Of a DNA stretch of 64,000 bases, positions 1 through 8,348 are shown piece after piece. This DNA is from Thermococcus thermotolerans. Lineage in GTDB: Archaea > Methanobacteriota_B > Thermococci > Thermococcales > Thermococcaceae. Below the pieces are notes generated by a model. The model saw only the letters and a list, made by a program, of their open reading frames with translations. It made no database searches and was not told where the DNA came from. Numbering within the stretch: the first letter of the stretch is position 1; every line of letters begins with the position of its first letter. Made by a program: the position numbers and the translations under genes. The stretch covers positions 2,006,865-2,070,864 of the forward strand of contig NZ_CP102602.1 of the NCBI RefSeq assembly GCF_024707485.1, given 5' to 3'.

Positions 1-654
1 GTCGGCCTTCATGGGGACGCCAAACTCCTTAACGACCTCAAAAACGGCTCTCTGGTCGCCGGACGGCCCGACCATGAAGACGAGGTCGAAGTGCTCCTTT
101 TCGAGAAGCTCGCGCACCTTCTCCGTGAGCCTCTTTGTCACGTTCTTCATGTTCTCGGGGAAGCTCTTGGTCATGTCTATCTGAACGGTCTCAAGGATGT
201 GCCTTCCAACGGCATTCTCCATCTCACCCTTCAGGACGACCATAGGCTCAAAGGTGACGTGGAGCGTTGTGACATCGTTTCCAAGCTCCTGCCAGGCCTT
301 GGCTATTGGATACACCTCGACTATTCCGGTGTAGGCACCGATGGCGAGTATCTTCCCGAACTTCTTCATCTCGACGGGGTTTCCAAGGGGACCGGCTATG
401 TTGAGTATCTCATCGCCCTCCCTGAGCTCGGCCGCCATCCTTGCGGTGGTCTTACCGCGGGTGAACACTATGAGAACTATCCAGCCCTCTTCCCTATCCC
501 ACATAACCGGCGTGAGGGGAATCCTCTCGCCGTTTTTAAATGCCCTGACTATGACGAACTGCCCGGGCTGAACCTTCCTGGCCACGTGGGGAGCGTGAAT
601 CTTGTACCACGTATTCCTCATGGCGATTTCTTTCTTCTCCAGGATTTTATACAC
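1..654 (-). CDS. sudB: Sulfide dehydrogenase / ferredoxin:NADP+ oxidoreductase small subunit, 3' end cut by window
   Basis: The visible 218 codons read MYKILEKKEIAMRNTWYKIH at the N-terminus and continue with a ferredoxin-reductase-type FAD domain (the TPVMWD segment near residue 45 and AGPLGNP near residue 87), followed by the start of the nucleotide-binding domain (FMVGPSG near 197). This is the pattern of the small FAD/[2Fe-2S] subunit of the cytoplasmic sulfide dehydrogenase/NfnI enzymes of Thermococcales, which pass electrons between ferredoxin, NADPH and sulfur species. The cysteines that would bind the [2Fe-2S] cluster lie beyond position 1. I chose the GTG at 654 because GGAGGTG (667-661) precedes it by 6 nt; the next internal ATG lacks such a site. 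The partner large subunit should follow outside the window. The promoter holds two SurR-type sites. Family assignment is firm; the sudB name is less so. Confidence 0.82.
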   Translation of the reverse strand, partial: MYKILEKKEIAMRNTWYKIHAPHVARKVQPGQFVIVRAFKNGERIPLTPVMWDREEGWIVLIVFTRGKTTARMAAELREGDEILNIAGPLGNPVEMKKFGKILAIGAYTGIVEVYPIAKAWQELGNDVTTLHVTFEPMVVLKGEMENAVGRHILETVQIDMTKSFPENMKNVTKRLTEKVRELLEKEHFDLVFMVGPSGDQRAVFEVVKEFGVPMKAD

Positions 655-697
655 GATGAACACCTCCGTGCATGGGTTCAAAGTTGGACATCTAATG

Positions 698-734
698 GTT
701 CACAACTTTGGGTGCTTATAAATCTGTTGTTAAC
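698..734 (-). promoter_or_regulatory. Promoter with two SurR-type GTTnnnAAC sites
   Basis: A TATA box lies at 714-724 (minus-strand GATTTATAAGC). GTTCACAAC occupies 698-706, between the TATA box and the expected transcription start. GTTGTTAAC occupies 726-734, next to the BRE side. Both match GTTn3AAC, the palindrome bound by the redox-responsive regulator SurR in Pyrococcus. One site on each side of the TATA box, 28 bp apart, suggests sulfur-dependent control of the downstream sudB-type gene. The sites are seen; the regulator is inferred. Confidence 0.7.
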
Positions 735-826
735 CTTTGGTTCAATACTACGAAAGTATTTTGACATAACCGTGATTTTTGTGGAAAATGTTCAGAATAA
801 CATCGGAATCGAGAAAAGAACAGGAA

Positions 827-1588
827 TCAGAGCTTCCTGATGAAGGTTATGTATCCAGTATGGGCCAGCATCGTTGTCTTTGGCCTCATGCACTCCTTCT
901 TGACCTCGTGCTCCCTGACAAGGACTTCAACGACCCTCGGTTTATAAAATTCCTCCCTGTACTCCTGGAAGGCCTGGAAGAAGCGGTGAACCTGGTTCAT
1001 ACAGGGGGTGTAGGCGACGAAGTAGCCACCGGGGCGGAGCACCTCGACCGCATGGGGAAGGACGTTCTCCGGCTGGGGCAGGTCGAGGACGATGTGGTCG
1101 GCGTAGTCCTCATCAATGCCGTCGTAGATGTTCTTGAGCTTTATCGTTACCCTGTCGGAGAAGCCGGCAAGCTCGACGTTCTTCCTGGCTATCTCGGCGT
1201 GGTCTTCCCTTACCTCGTAGCTGATGACCCTTCCGCTCGGCCCGACGATGTTTGCCAGGAAAATTGTGAGTGCACCGCTCCCAACACCGGCCTCTATGAC
1301 GGTGTCTCCCGGAGAGATGCCTGCGTAGGCGATGATTATGCCCGCGTCCTTTGGGTGAACGATCTGGGGCCCGCGCCTCATCTTTGCTATGATGTCGTTG
1401 ATGTCCGGTTTCAGAACGCGGAACTCCTCTCCCCTATGACTGGTTATCGAGGTTCCATAGTCCTTTCCGATGAGCTCGCCGAGCTTGAGTATCCCCAGGT
1501 CGGTATGAAACTCCCTCTCCGAGGCCCTTACGAGGTATTTCTTCCCCCGTCTGTCGATAAGGAGAACCCTATCCCCCTCCCGAATCAA
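827..1588 (-). CDS. trmI: tRNA (adenine-57/58-N1)-methyltransferase TrmI
   Basis: Class I SAM-dependent methyltransferase that makes m1A in the T-loop of tRNA; the archaeal enzyme acts on A57 as well as A58. The N-terminal beta domain is followed by a Rossmann fold with the SAM loop EAGVGSG (about residues 99-105) and the DLPQP motif (169-173). Length is 253 aa with the TTG start at 1588 (MIREGDRV...), the usual size for Thermococcales TrmI. This start has GGTGG upstream and fits the family N-terminus better than the in-frame GTG at 1600. The start lies inside the end of the DUF257 gene (20 nt overlap), so the two are probably cotranscribed. Confidence in function is high. Confidence 0.92.
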   Translation of the reverse strand: MIREGDRVLLIDRRGKKYLVRASEREFHTDLGILKLGELIGKDYGTSITSHRGEEFRVLKPDINDIIAKMRRGPQIVHPKDAGIIIAYAGISPGDTVIEAGVGSGALTIFLANIVGPSGRVISYEVREDHAEIARKNVELAGFSDRVTIKLKNIYDGIDEDYADHIVLDLPQPENVLPHAVEVLRPGGYFVAYTPCMNQVHRFFQAFQEYREEFYKPRVVEVLVREHEVKKECMRPKTTMLAHTGYITFIRKL

Positions 1589-2207
1589 ACGCCTCACCAC
1601 CCTTTTTTACAATAACTTCTTCGTCCGACAGCTGGAACACTATCGACGCCATTTCTTCCAGCATAGCCAGGTGAACCCTGCTGAGAACGTCCACGTTGAG
1701 GAAGTGGATTCCGACCCAGTCTTCCATGGGGATGGTGCTTATTCCCGTCATTATGGCCTTCATTGCCTCGTCCCCGCCGAAGTGGACGTAGTGTGAGAGT
1801 CCAAACGTTACGAAGTATTCCGGCTTCGTGGGAGAGTGCGTCATCCTGTTGACGACGGTGTGGTAGTTCTTGAGGAAGCTGTGGGAGTCATAGACAGGGA
1901 CAACTTCCTCTATGACCTCTCCGTAGCTGGCGGAGCCGGGGCCTATTTTAACGACCTTTATTTTCTTTATGAGCTCGATTATATCGGAGTACTCTTTGCC
2001 TGAAACCCTGCGTATGTAGTTCCTGAACAGGAGGTCACCTATACCGAAGAAATCACCTATGACAACCCCGCCCCTCTCGATGAGGCTGGGTATTAGGAAT
2101 CCCCATGAGAACTTTCCAAGAGGATACGTGGGTGGGTACTCGATAAGAACTGTGTCTCCCCTCTCAGCCCTTCCGAAGAGGTACTTTTCAAAGACAGAGG
2201 TCTCCAT
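1569..2207 (-). CDS. DUF257 family protein
   Basis: 212-residue protein of the DUF257 family, which is expanded in Thermococcales and has no settled function. The sequence looks like a soluble alpha/beta fold with short hydrophobic strands (DTVLIEY, GVVIGDFFG) and no signal peptide or catalytic motif I can name. ATG at 2207 is preferred over TTG 2219 and GTG 2216 because GGTGA lies 5 nt before it. It overlaps the start of trmI and is divergent from the SRP19 gene; both promoters share about 57 bp. Some DUF257 members resemble RecA-like ATPase cores, but no clear Walker A is visible here. Confidence 0.8.
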   Translation of the reverse strand: METSVFEKYLFGRAERGDTVLIEYPPTYPLGKFSWGFLIPSLIERGGVVIGDFFGIGDLLFRNYIRRVSGKEYSDIIELIKKIKVVKIGPGSASYGEVIEEVVPVYDSHSFLKNYHTVVNRMTHSPTKPEYFVTFGLSHYVHFGGDEAMKAIMTGISTIPMEDWVGIHFLNVDVLSRVHLAMLEEMASIVFQLSDEEVIVKKGGEAFDSGGG

Positions 2208-2264
2208 AGGACTCACCAAAAGGGTTTTTAACGCTCATCTTTTAAACCTTGTCAGGTGAAAGGG

Positions 2265-2612
2265 ATGAAGCGGTTCGTAGTGTGGCCCAGCGAGCTGGAT
2301 TCCAGACTCAGCAGACGGTACGGACGGGTGATAGGAAAGGAATTCGCGGTTGAGGGCCCTAAGATTCACGAGATAGCCGATGCCGCCAGGGCACTTGGCA
2401 TGAAGATAGTTGAAATCGACGAGTCAAAGCTCAACCCCCGTTTGGCCGGCCTTGATGAGGAGTACCGCCTCAGGGGAATGCTCCGCATTGAGAGCAAGCA
2501 CCCGAAGGGGAAGAGCCTCAGAATGCTGGGGCAGAAGATCAGGGAAATCAGGAAAACCCAGGCTAAAGCCAAAGGCAAGAAGAAGCACAAATCCAGGAAG
2601 AAAAAGAGGTGA
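2265..2612 (+). CDS. srp19: Signal recognition particle 19 kDa protein
   Basis: 115-residue SRP19, the protein that binds the tips of helices 6 and 8 of 7S RNA and lets SRP54 assemble. The N-terminus MKRFVVWPSELD and the centre RLRGMLRIESKHPKGK are characteristic, and the tail is a lysine-rich RNA-binding extension (KAKGKKKHKSRKKKR). Start ATG 2265 is chosen over GTG 2256 because GGTGA (2255-2259) precedes it by 5 nt. A TATA-like TCTTTTAAACC lies at 2238-2248, close enough to give a very short leader. It runs into the RAM-domain gene tail to tail with no spacer. Confidence 0.95.
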   Translation: MKRFVVWPSELDSRLSRRYGRVIGKEFAVEGPKIHEIADAARALGMKIVEIDESKLNPRLAGLDEEYRLRGMLRIESKHPKGKSLRMLGQKIREIRKTQAKAKGKKKHKSRKKKR

Positions 2613-2858
2613 TCACTCCTCCTCTTCCATCTCCACGACTATGGCGGTAGTAGTGTCTATAACACCGTCGATGTTGTGTATGTCGTGGAGTATTTTTCTG
2701 GTGAGTTCTCCGAGGTCCTTGGCCTCGATGTGGACTATCGCGTCGTAGGGGCCGGTGACGGCGTCGGCTCTTATAACGCCCGGGATTCTCTTTAGGGCGT
2801 CTATAACGCTTTCGACCTTTCCAATCTCCACAGTCAATAAAACGTACGACCTAACCAT
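2613..2858 (-). CDS. Stand-alone Lrp/AsnC ligand-binding (RAM) domain protein
   Basis: 81-residue protein consisting only of the alpha/beta RAM (ACT-like) effector domain of Lrp/AsnC regulators: MVRSYVLLTVEIG, the GPYDAIVHIEA strand and TTTAIVVEM. There is no helix-turn-helix. Such single-domain proteins form ring oligomers and bind amino acids, and in Pyrococcus they are thought to partner with or modulate full-length Lrp proteins. The C-terminus ends in an acidic run (EMEEEE). GGTGGTGGAAA precedes the ATG. It is convergent with srp19 and divergent from hel308. Ligand unknown. Confidence 0.88.
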   Translation of the reverse strand: MVRSYVLLTVEIGKVESVIDALKRIPGVIRADAVTGPYDAIVHIEAKDLGELTRKILHDIHNIDGVIDTTTAIVVEMEEEE

Positions 2859-2992
2859 TTTCCACCACCGCTGAAAGGCTTTACGTCTTTATCTAGCCGA
2901 CCATCTCATTTAAGCTTTTCGTAGGGCTTTCTGGGGTTTTCAAGCTGAAACCAAAAACCTATAAAGTGCCCTTCGGAGTTTTCGTGATTGGT

Positions 2993-5173
2993 ATGAAGGT
3001 CGATGAACTCCCGGTTGACGAACGCGTGAAAAGGCTCATAATCGAGAGGGGCATAGAGGAACTCTATCCGCCCCAGGCGGATGCCCTTAAGAGCGGGGTT
3101 CTCGATGGGAAGAACCTAGTCCTCGCCATCCCCACTGCGAGCGGAAAGACGCTTGTAAGCGAGATAGTTATGGTCAACAAGCTCCTCCAGGAGGGTGGCA
3201 AGGCCATCTATCTCGTTCCGCTGAAGGCTTTGGCTGAAGAAAAGTACCGTGAGTTCAAGGAGTGGGAGAGTTTGGGAATAAGGGTCGCGGCAACCACCGG
3301 CGATTACGACTCGACCGACGAGTGGCTTGGGAGATACGACATAATCATCGCCACCTCTGAAAAGTTCGACTCGCTCCTGAGACACGGCTCAAACTGGATA
3401 AGGGACGTCAAGCTGGTCGTTGCCGACGAGGTTCACCTCATAGGCTCCTACGACAGGGGGGCAACGCTGGAGATGATTCTCAGCCACATGCTCGACAGGG
3501 CCCAGATTCTGGCTCTGAGCGCGACCGTTGGAAACGCCGAGGAGCTGGCGGAGTGGCTCAACGCGGAGCTAGTTGTGAGCGACTGGCGGCCGGTTGAACT
3601 GAGGAAGGGAGTCTTTCACCTCGGGGAGCTCATCTGGGAGGACGGAAAGAGGGAGCGCTACCCCGAAAACTGGGAAGGCCTGGCGGTCGATGCTGTCAAA
3701 AGGGGGAAGCAGGCGCTTGTGTTCGTCAATACAAGGCGCTCGGCGGAAAAAGAGGCTGTCTCGCTGTCAACCAAGATAGCCCGCTTTCTCACGAAGCCTG
3801 AAACGAGGCAGCTCAAGGAGCTCGCGGATTCCCTTGAGGAGAACCCGACCAACGAGAAGCTCAAAAATGCCATCAAGGGGGGAGTCGCCTTCCATCACGC
3901 CGGCCTGAGTAGAGCGGAGAGGACTATGATAGAAGATGCCTTTCGCTCTAAATTGATAAAAGTAATCGTGGCTACCCCCACCCTTGCCGCCGGCGTCAAT
4001 ACGCCCGCATTTCGTGTTATAATCCGCGACACCAAGCGCTACGCCGGCTTCGGCTGGACGGACATACCCGTCCTTGAGATACAGCAGATGATGGGGCGCG
4101 CCGGAAGGCCGAAATACGATAAGATAGGAGAAGCGATTATCGTAGCTAGAACTGAAGATCCAAGGAAGCTGATGGATAAGTACATCCACGGAAAGCCGGA
4201 AAAGCTGTTCTCGATGCTCGCCAACGAGCAGGCCTTCAGGAGTCAGGTTCTGGCTTTAATAACGAACTTTGGCGTTTCAAACTTCAGAGAGCTGATAGGC
4301 TTCCTTGAGAAGACCTTCTACTTCCACCAGAGGAAGGACACGAGCTCGATAGAGTACAAGGCGAAGGACATAGTCTACTTCCTAATCGAAAACGAGTTCG
4401 TTGATATGGACATGAACGACCGCTTCATAGCCCTCCCCTTCGGAAGGCGCACCTCCCAGCTCTACATCGACCCGCTGACGGCGAAGAAGTTCAAGGACGC
4501 CTTCCCGAAGCTTGAGAGGAACCCCAACCCCTTCGGAATCTTCCAGCTGATAGCCTCGACGCCGGACATGGCGACGCTGAACGCTAGGAAACGGGAGATG
4601 GAGGACTACCTCGACCTGGCATACGAGTTCGAGGAGAAGCTGTACACGAACATCCCCTACTACGAGGACTACAGGTTCCAGACCTTCCTCGGCGAGATAA
4701 AGACCGCAAAAATCCTCCTCGACTGGATAAACGAGGTTCCGGAGGCGAGGATATACGAGACGTACAGCATAGACCCCGGTGACCTCTACAGGATTCTGGA
4801 GCTGGCGGACTGGCTGACGTATTCGCTCATCGAACTCTACAAGCTCTTTGAGCCTGAGAAAGACGTGCTGGACTATCTGAGAGACCTGCACCTGAGGCTG
4901 AGGCACGGAGTTAGGGAGGAACTCCTTGAGCTGGTTAAACTGCCCAACATCGGAAGGAAGAGGGCGAGGGCGCTCTACAACGCCGGCTTCAGGACGCAGG
5001 AGGACATAATGCGCGCCAAGGTGAGAGACCTTCTGGAGGTCGAGGGAATCGGAATGAAGGTTATCGAGGGGCTCTTCCGATACTTCGGCGTGGAACTCCC
5101 CAAGGGGGCTAAAAAGGATTCCAAAAAGGCTGAAAAGGCCCGGAAAGGAACCCTCGATGACTTCCTTAAGTGA
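2993..5173 (+). CDS. hel308: ATP-dependent DNA helicase Hel308 (Hjm)
   Basis: Superfamily 2, Ski2-like 3'-5' DNA helicase acting on stalled replication forks and Holliday-type structures. From ATG 2993 the protein has 726 residues: Q-motif PPQ (26-28), Walker A IPTASGKT (46-53), DEVH (145-148), SAT (176-178), then the RecA2 domain with GRAGRP, a winged helix, the ratchet domain, and a C-terminal helix-hairpin-helix (LPNIGRKRARALYNAGF and VEGIGMKVIEGL). The last residues GTLDDFLK follow a lysine-rich linker and resemble a weak PCNA-interaction tail (inference). The upstream GTG at 2966 lies within the TATA box (CCTATAAAG, about 2958-2966) and is rejected; the transcript is probably almost leaderless. 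Confidence 0.95.
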   Translation: MKVDELPVDERVKRLIIERGIEELYPPQADALKSGVLDGKNLVLAIPTASGKTLVSEIVMVNKLLQEGGKAIYLVPLKALAEEKYREFKEWESLGIRVAATTGDYDSTDEWLGRYDIIIATSEKFDSLLRHGSNWIRDVKLVVADEVHLIGSYDRGATLEMILSHMLDRAQILALSATVGNAEELAEWLNAELVVSDWRPVELRKGVFHLGELIWEDGKRERYPENWEGLAVDAVKRGKQALVFVNTRRSAEKEAVSLSTKIARFLTKPETRQLKELADSLEENPTNEKLKNAIKGGVAFHHAGLSRAERTMIEDAFRSKLIKVIVATPTLAAGVNTPAFRVIIRDTKRYAGFGWTDIPVLEIQQMMGRAGRPKYDKIGEAIIVARTEDPRKLMDKYIHGKPEKLFSMLANEQAFRSQVLALITNFGVSNFRELIGFLEKTFYFHQRKDTSSIEYKAKDIVYFLIENEFVDMDMNDRFIALPFGRRTSQLYIDPLTAKKFKDAFPKLERNPNPFGIFQLIASTPDMATLNARKREMEDYLDLAYEFEEKLYTNIPYYEDYRFQTFLGEIKTAKILLDWINEVPEARIYETYSIDPGDLYRILELADWLTYSLIELYKLFEPEKDVLDYLRDLHLRLRHGVREELLELVKLPNIGRKRARALYNAGFRTQEDIMRAKVRDLLEVEGIGMKVIEGLFRYFGVELPKGAKKDSKKAEKARKGTLDDFLK

Positions 5174-5218
5174 GGGTCAAGCTTTTAAATCCAGCCCTTT
5201 TACTCTGGCGTGGGCACT

Positions 5219-5776
5219 ATGATAATCATCGTGACTGGAATGCCTGGTTCGGGAAAGAGCAAGATCGTTAAGGAGTTCGAGAGGAGAGGCTTTCCGAGCG
5301 TTTCTATGGGGGACGTCGTGAGGGAAGAGACGGCAAAGCGCGGCCTGGAGCTGACCAAGGAAAACGTTGCCAAGGTCAGCATACGGTTGAGGCAGGAACT
5401 CGGACAGAACGCGGTTGCAAAGCTCACCGTCGAGAAGGTCAAGAGCCTCCTGAAAAAGAGCACGCTGGTTGTCATTGACGGTGTCCGGTCCCTCGACGAG
5501 GTTGGCACTTTCAGGAGCGCCTTCCCAAATGAGGAGATAGTCATCATTGCAGTCCACACACCTCCAAGGCTCCGCTTCGAGAGGCTCAAAGCCAGGGGAA
5601 GACACGACGACCCCCAAACCTGGGAGGACTTCGAGGAAAGGGACTGGAAGGAGCTTAAGTTCGGCATAGGCAACGTTATAGCAATGGCAGACCACATGGT
5701 AGTGAACGACGGAACGAAGGACGAGTACGATAAAAGGGTAAAGGAGCTGGTAGACAGGATTCTAACCCAGCATTGA
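5219..5776 (+). CDS. UPF0200 family P-loop nucleotide kinase-like protein
   Basis: 185-residue archaeal P-loop protein with Walker A GMPGSGKSK (residues 8-16) and a kinase-like lid region (LKARGRHDDPQTWEDFEERD). It belongs to UPF0200, whose members resemble adenylate or dephospho-CoA kinases; the phosphate acceptor is not established. ATG 5219 starts directly with MIIIVTGMPGSGKS, as in family members. The GTG at 5210 is too close to the expected transcription start below TATA GCTTTTAAATC (about 5180-5190). The 3' end overlaps the ZIP transporter gene tail to tail by 15 nt. Confidence 0.85.
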   Translation: MIIIVTGMPGSGKSKIVKEFERRGFPSVSMGDVVREETAKRGLELTKENVAKVSIRLRQELGQNAVAKLTVEKVKSLLKKSTLVVIDGVRSLDEVGTFRSAFPNEEIVIIAVHTPPRLRFERLKARGRHDDPQTWEDFEERDWKELKFGIGNVIAMADHMVVNDGTKDEYDKRVKELVDRILTQH

Positions 5777-6571
5777 ATCCAGGAACAGCATCACATAGAA
5801 GCCCAGGAAGAACCCGAGGGTTATGAGGGTCTCGTTCTTCTTCCCCCTGTATATTTCGGGGATCATCTCCTTCACGGTCACGTAGAGCATCGCCCCGCCC
5901 GCCAGGCCGAGGCCGTAGGGAAGCATCCAGCTGAAGATGCTGAAGAAGTACGCCCCAAGGAGGACCATGGCCATCTCGGCGAAGCCGCTCAGCACGCCCA
6001 TCGCTATCGGCTGGAGGCGCTTCTTCTGTATCGTGGCCAGGGGCAGGGAAACAACGGTTCCCTCGGGAAAGTCCTGAATCCCGATGGCCAGGGTGGTCAC
6101 CAGACCGACCTCAAGGTTGTAGACGAGGGACGTTCCAACAGCGAGGCCCTCGGGCAGGTTGTGGATTATCACCGCTATAACCAGAAGCCAGACCTTTCTC
6201 AGCTTGTCCTTCATGGACTTAGGGCCTTCGTAGCCTTTGACGAGGTGCTCGTGGGGGAGGAAGCGGTCTATGGCGTAGATGAGCAGCACCCCAAGGGCTA
6301 TTCCTATTCCTGCAGGTGCAAAGGAGCCGGTGCTCTCTATCGCCGGCAGGATGAGGGAAGTAAAGCTCGCCACTATCATAACTCCGGCGGCGAAGCTGAG
6401 GGCGAAGTCAACGCCTCCCTCTGGGAGGCTTTTCGAGAATATGGCTACCATGGCACCGAGGGATGTCATGAGTGCGACGAAAAGTCCGGCATAGAAGGCA
6501 ACCCACATGATTTCGCCGTTCGAGATGCCCAGTATCCACTCCGCGAGGCTTGCCACGAAGTTTTCTAACAC
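5762..6571 (-). CDS. ZIP family divalent metal transporter
   Basis: 269-residue membrane protein with about eight transmembrane segments. It carries the ZIP signatures [10 protein letters not shown] in TM4 and QDFPEG in TM5, whose His, Asp and Glu residues form the binuclear metal site; TM5 has QDFPEG rather than the commoner HNFPEG. A charged cytoplasmic loop between TM3 and TM4 ([16 protein letters not shown]) may help bind metal. It likely imports Zn2+ or Fe2+. The GTG start at 6571 has GGTGA 7 nt upstream. The gene is monocistronic and divergent from the UPF0201 gene. No metal-responsive operator was recognised. Confidence 0.9.
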   Translation of the reverse strand: MLENFVASLAEWILGISNGEIMWVAFYAGLFVALMTSLGAMVAIFSKSLPEGGVDFALSFAAGVMIVASFTSLILPAIESTGSFAPAGIGIALGVLLIYAIDRFLPHEHLVKGYEGPKSMKDKLRKVWLLVIAVIIHNLPEGLAVGTSLVYNLEVGLVTTLAIGIQDFPEGTVVSLPLATIQKKRLQPIAMGVLSGFAEMAMVLLGAYFFSIFSWMLPYGLGLAGGAMLYVTVKEMIPEIYRGKKNETLITLGFFLGFYVMLFLDSMLG

Positions 6572-6642
6572 TATTAGGTCACCCTAACTATTTGGGCGGT
6601 GGGGTTTATAAGCCTTCCCGCGAGCTTCTTCTGGGTGAGAAT

Positions 6643-7056
6643 ATGGAGCTCTTTGAGGAAGTTGAGGTTGAGGCTTACGTTTATCCGACGGAGGATATCG
6701 AGAAGGTCAGGAGGGCGATGCTGAACCTGATTCCGGGACTTGAGTTTGAGGCCTTTGATAGGGGCGATTACATCATTCTGACAGGCAAAACGAGGAACAG
6801 AAAGGCCCTGAGCAGACTCTACGAGCTCTTCCGCGGACAGGCCATACTCGACACGGCCAGGAGTTTCCTTGAGGAGGGCTACTTCGGTGAGGAGATAATT
6901 GTGAAGGTGAACAAGCAGGCTGCCTACGCTGGTGTGGTGAACTTCAACGAGGAGAGCCCTCTCGGCCCAATAACGATAATAATCCGCACGAAGGACCCTC
7001 AGAGGCTCATGAAGTGGCTCGCGCCGAGGACAAGGGACGGCGTGCCAATAGAGTAA
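6643..7056 (+). CDS. UPF0201 family RNA-binding-like protein
   Basis: 137-residue archaeal protein of UPF0201 (begins [20 protein letters not shown]). The family has an L5-like alpha/beta fold and is often annotated as RNA-binding; no precise role is known. The ATG at 6643 follows GGGTGAGAAT, and a TATA box GTTTATAAGC sits about 30 bp upstream (6604-6613), so the longer in-frame ORF starting near 6550, inside the ZIP gene, is not used. The product shows no membrane segment or catalytic motif. The downstream gene is convergent and 8 bp away. Confidence 0.85.
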   Translation: MELFEEVEVEAYVYPTEDIEKVRRAMLNLIPGLEFEAFDRGDYIILTGKTRNRKALSRLYELFRGQAILDTARSFLEEGYFGEEIIVKVNKQAAYAGVVNFNEESPLGPITIIIRTKDPQRLMKWLAPRTRDGVPIE

Positions 7057-7064
7057 AAAAGAAA

Positions 7065-8348
7065 CTATTCAGCGGCTTTTTTCTTTCTGCCCCAGCTGAC
7101 CTGTGCCGTGAGGATTCTCTCCGTGGAGAACAGCCATGCCGTGGCGTAGAGTATAACAACCGCCAGCACTGCCAGGTAAACGGTGCTCATGATCAGCGGG
7201 GTGTAGTTGCTCAGGAGCACATAGCGGTAGTCTATCACCGGATGAGTGAAGGGTATCGCCAGCAGGACGTACCTGACGAGGGCTGGGAGGTCGTTGATGT
7301 CGGTGTACATCAGCAGGAAAGCCGGAAACGCCAGCGGAAGAATCACCGCGCTCACGAGGGTCGTTGCGCTCTGCACGTCTTCGGCGAAGGTCGCCACTAT
7401 CATGGCCAGGCTGAGGGCGATTATTATCGTCAGGAACACTACCAGGGCGAACATCAGTGCCCCCGTTGGGGTGACGACCAGGCCCAGATCTTCAAGGCTC
7501 ACCCCGCCGGAGCCAAGTCCGAAGGAACTCATATAGTAGCGCATGCCTATCATGTAAGCTATGGCCGCAACGAGACCCATCATGGCCGTTCCGAATATCT
7601 TGGCAGCGACTATCTTCGTCCTCGCCACCGGAAGGGTGAGGAGCGTTTCCAGCGTCTTGTTCTCCTTCTCGCTCGCTATTGCTCCAGCTGCCATTTGAGA
7701 GGTTATCATGACCATCATGAAGACTATGAGCGGTATCGTGAACGCCTGAGCCGCTATAACGCTTGAAACCGCGGTGGGTGAGATGTCCACGACACGGTTG
7801 TTTATGACGGACCTGCTCTCGGTCCTTATCGGCTGGAGTATGGCGTCGGGGTTGCTCGCTCCGAGGTTCTTCACCTTTATCCGGGCTATTTCATCGCTGA
7901 GTATTCCCAAAACCGCGTTTATCCTGCCCTCGCTGACGCTCTCCTTTATGCCAGTGCCTATGGTCGTGAAAATTCCGTATATCTCAACTGTGGCCGTTTC
8001 GTTGACCTTAAGCTTCGCGGTGAAGTCGGGAGGGATCACCACGAGAACGTTCTGTTCCTTTTGGATGGCCTGCTGAATGGCCTCATCAAGCGTCGTTGCG
8101 TTAACCACCGTAACAGTTACGTTGGGGGCAACCTCTAAGGCCTTTATCAGCAGATTTCCGTAGGCACCTTCATCGAAGTTGACTATCGTGACCTGGGTCT
8201 CCCCCTGTGCCTGCTCCATGCCGATGTTCACGGCCTTTCCCATCACCGGGAGCAGTATAAGCGGGACGACCACGAGGCCGAAGACGAGCTTCTTGTCCCT
8301 GAAGAGGTTCCACAGCTCCTTCTTGGCCATCACCCAGAAGTCGCCCAT
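7065..8348 (-). CDS. ABC-2 type transporter permease (NatB-like)
   Basis: 427-residue permease: one N-terminal transmembrane helix (LVFGLVVVPLILLPVMG), a large extracytoplasmic domain of about 150 residues (roughly 45-195), then five or six C-terminal helices, with the SEKENKTLETLLTLPV motif typical of ABC-2/NatB exporters. It should form the membrane part of an exporter with the ATPase encoded just upstream (19 nt overlap). The exported substrate is unknown; NatAB relatives move Na+ or drugs. Start ATG 8348 follows GGTGAGGGCGG. It is last in a four-gene operon under a small XRE regulator with tandem operators. Confidence 0.88.
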   Translation of the reverse strand: MGDFWVMAKKELWNLFRDKKLVFGLVVVPLILLPVMGKAVNIGMEQAQGETQVTIVNFDEGAYGNLLIKALEVAPNVTVTVVNATTLDEAIQQAIQKEQNVLVVIPPDFTAKLKVNETATVEIYGIFTTIGTGIKESVSEGRINAVLGILSDEIARIKVKNLGASNPDAILQPIRTESRSVINNRVVDISPTAVSSVIAAQAFTIPLIVFMMVMITSQMAAGAIASEKENKTLETLLTLPVARTKIVAAKIFGTAMMGLVAAIAYMIGMRYYMSSFGLGSGGVSLEDLGLVVTPTGALMFALVVFLTIIIALSLAMIVATFAEDVQSATTLVSAVILPLAFPAFLLMYTDINDLPALVRYVLLAIPFTHPVIDYRYVLLSNYTPLIMSTVYLAVLAVVILYATAWLFSTERILTAQVSWGRKKKAAE

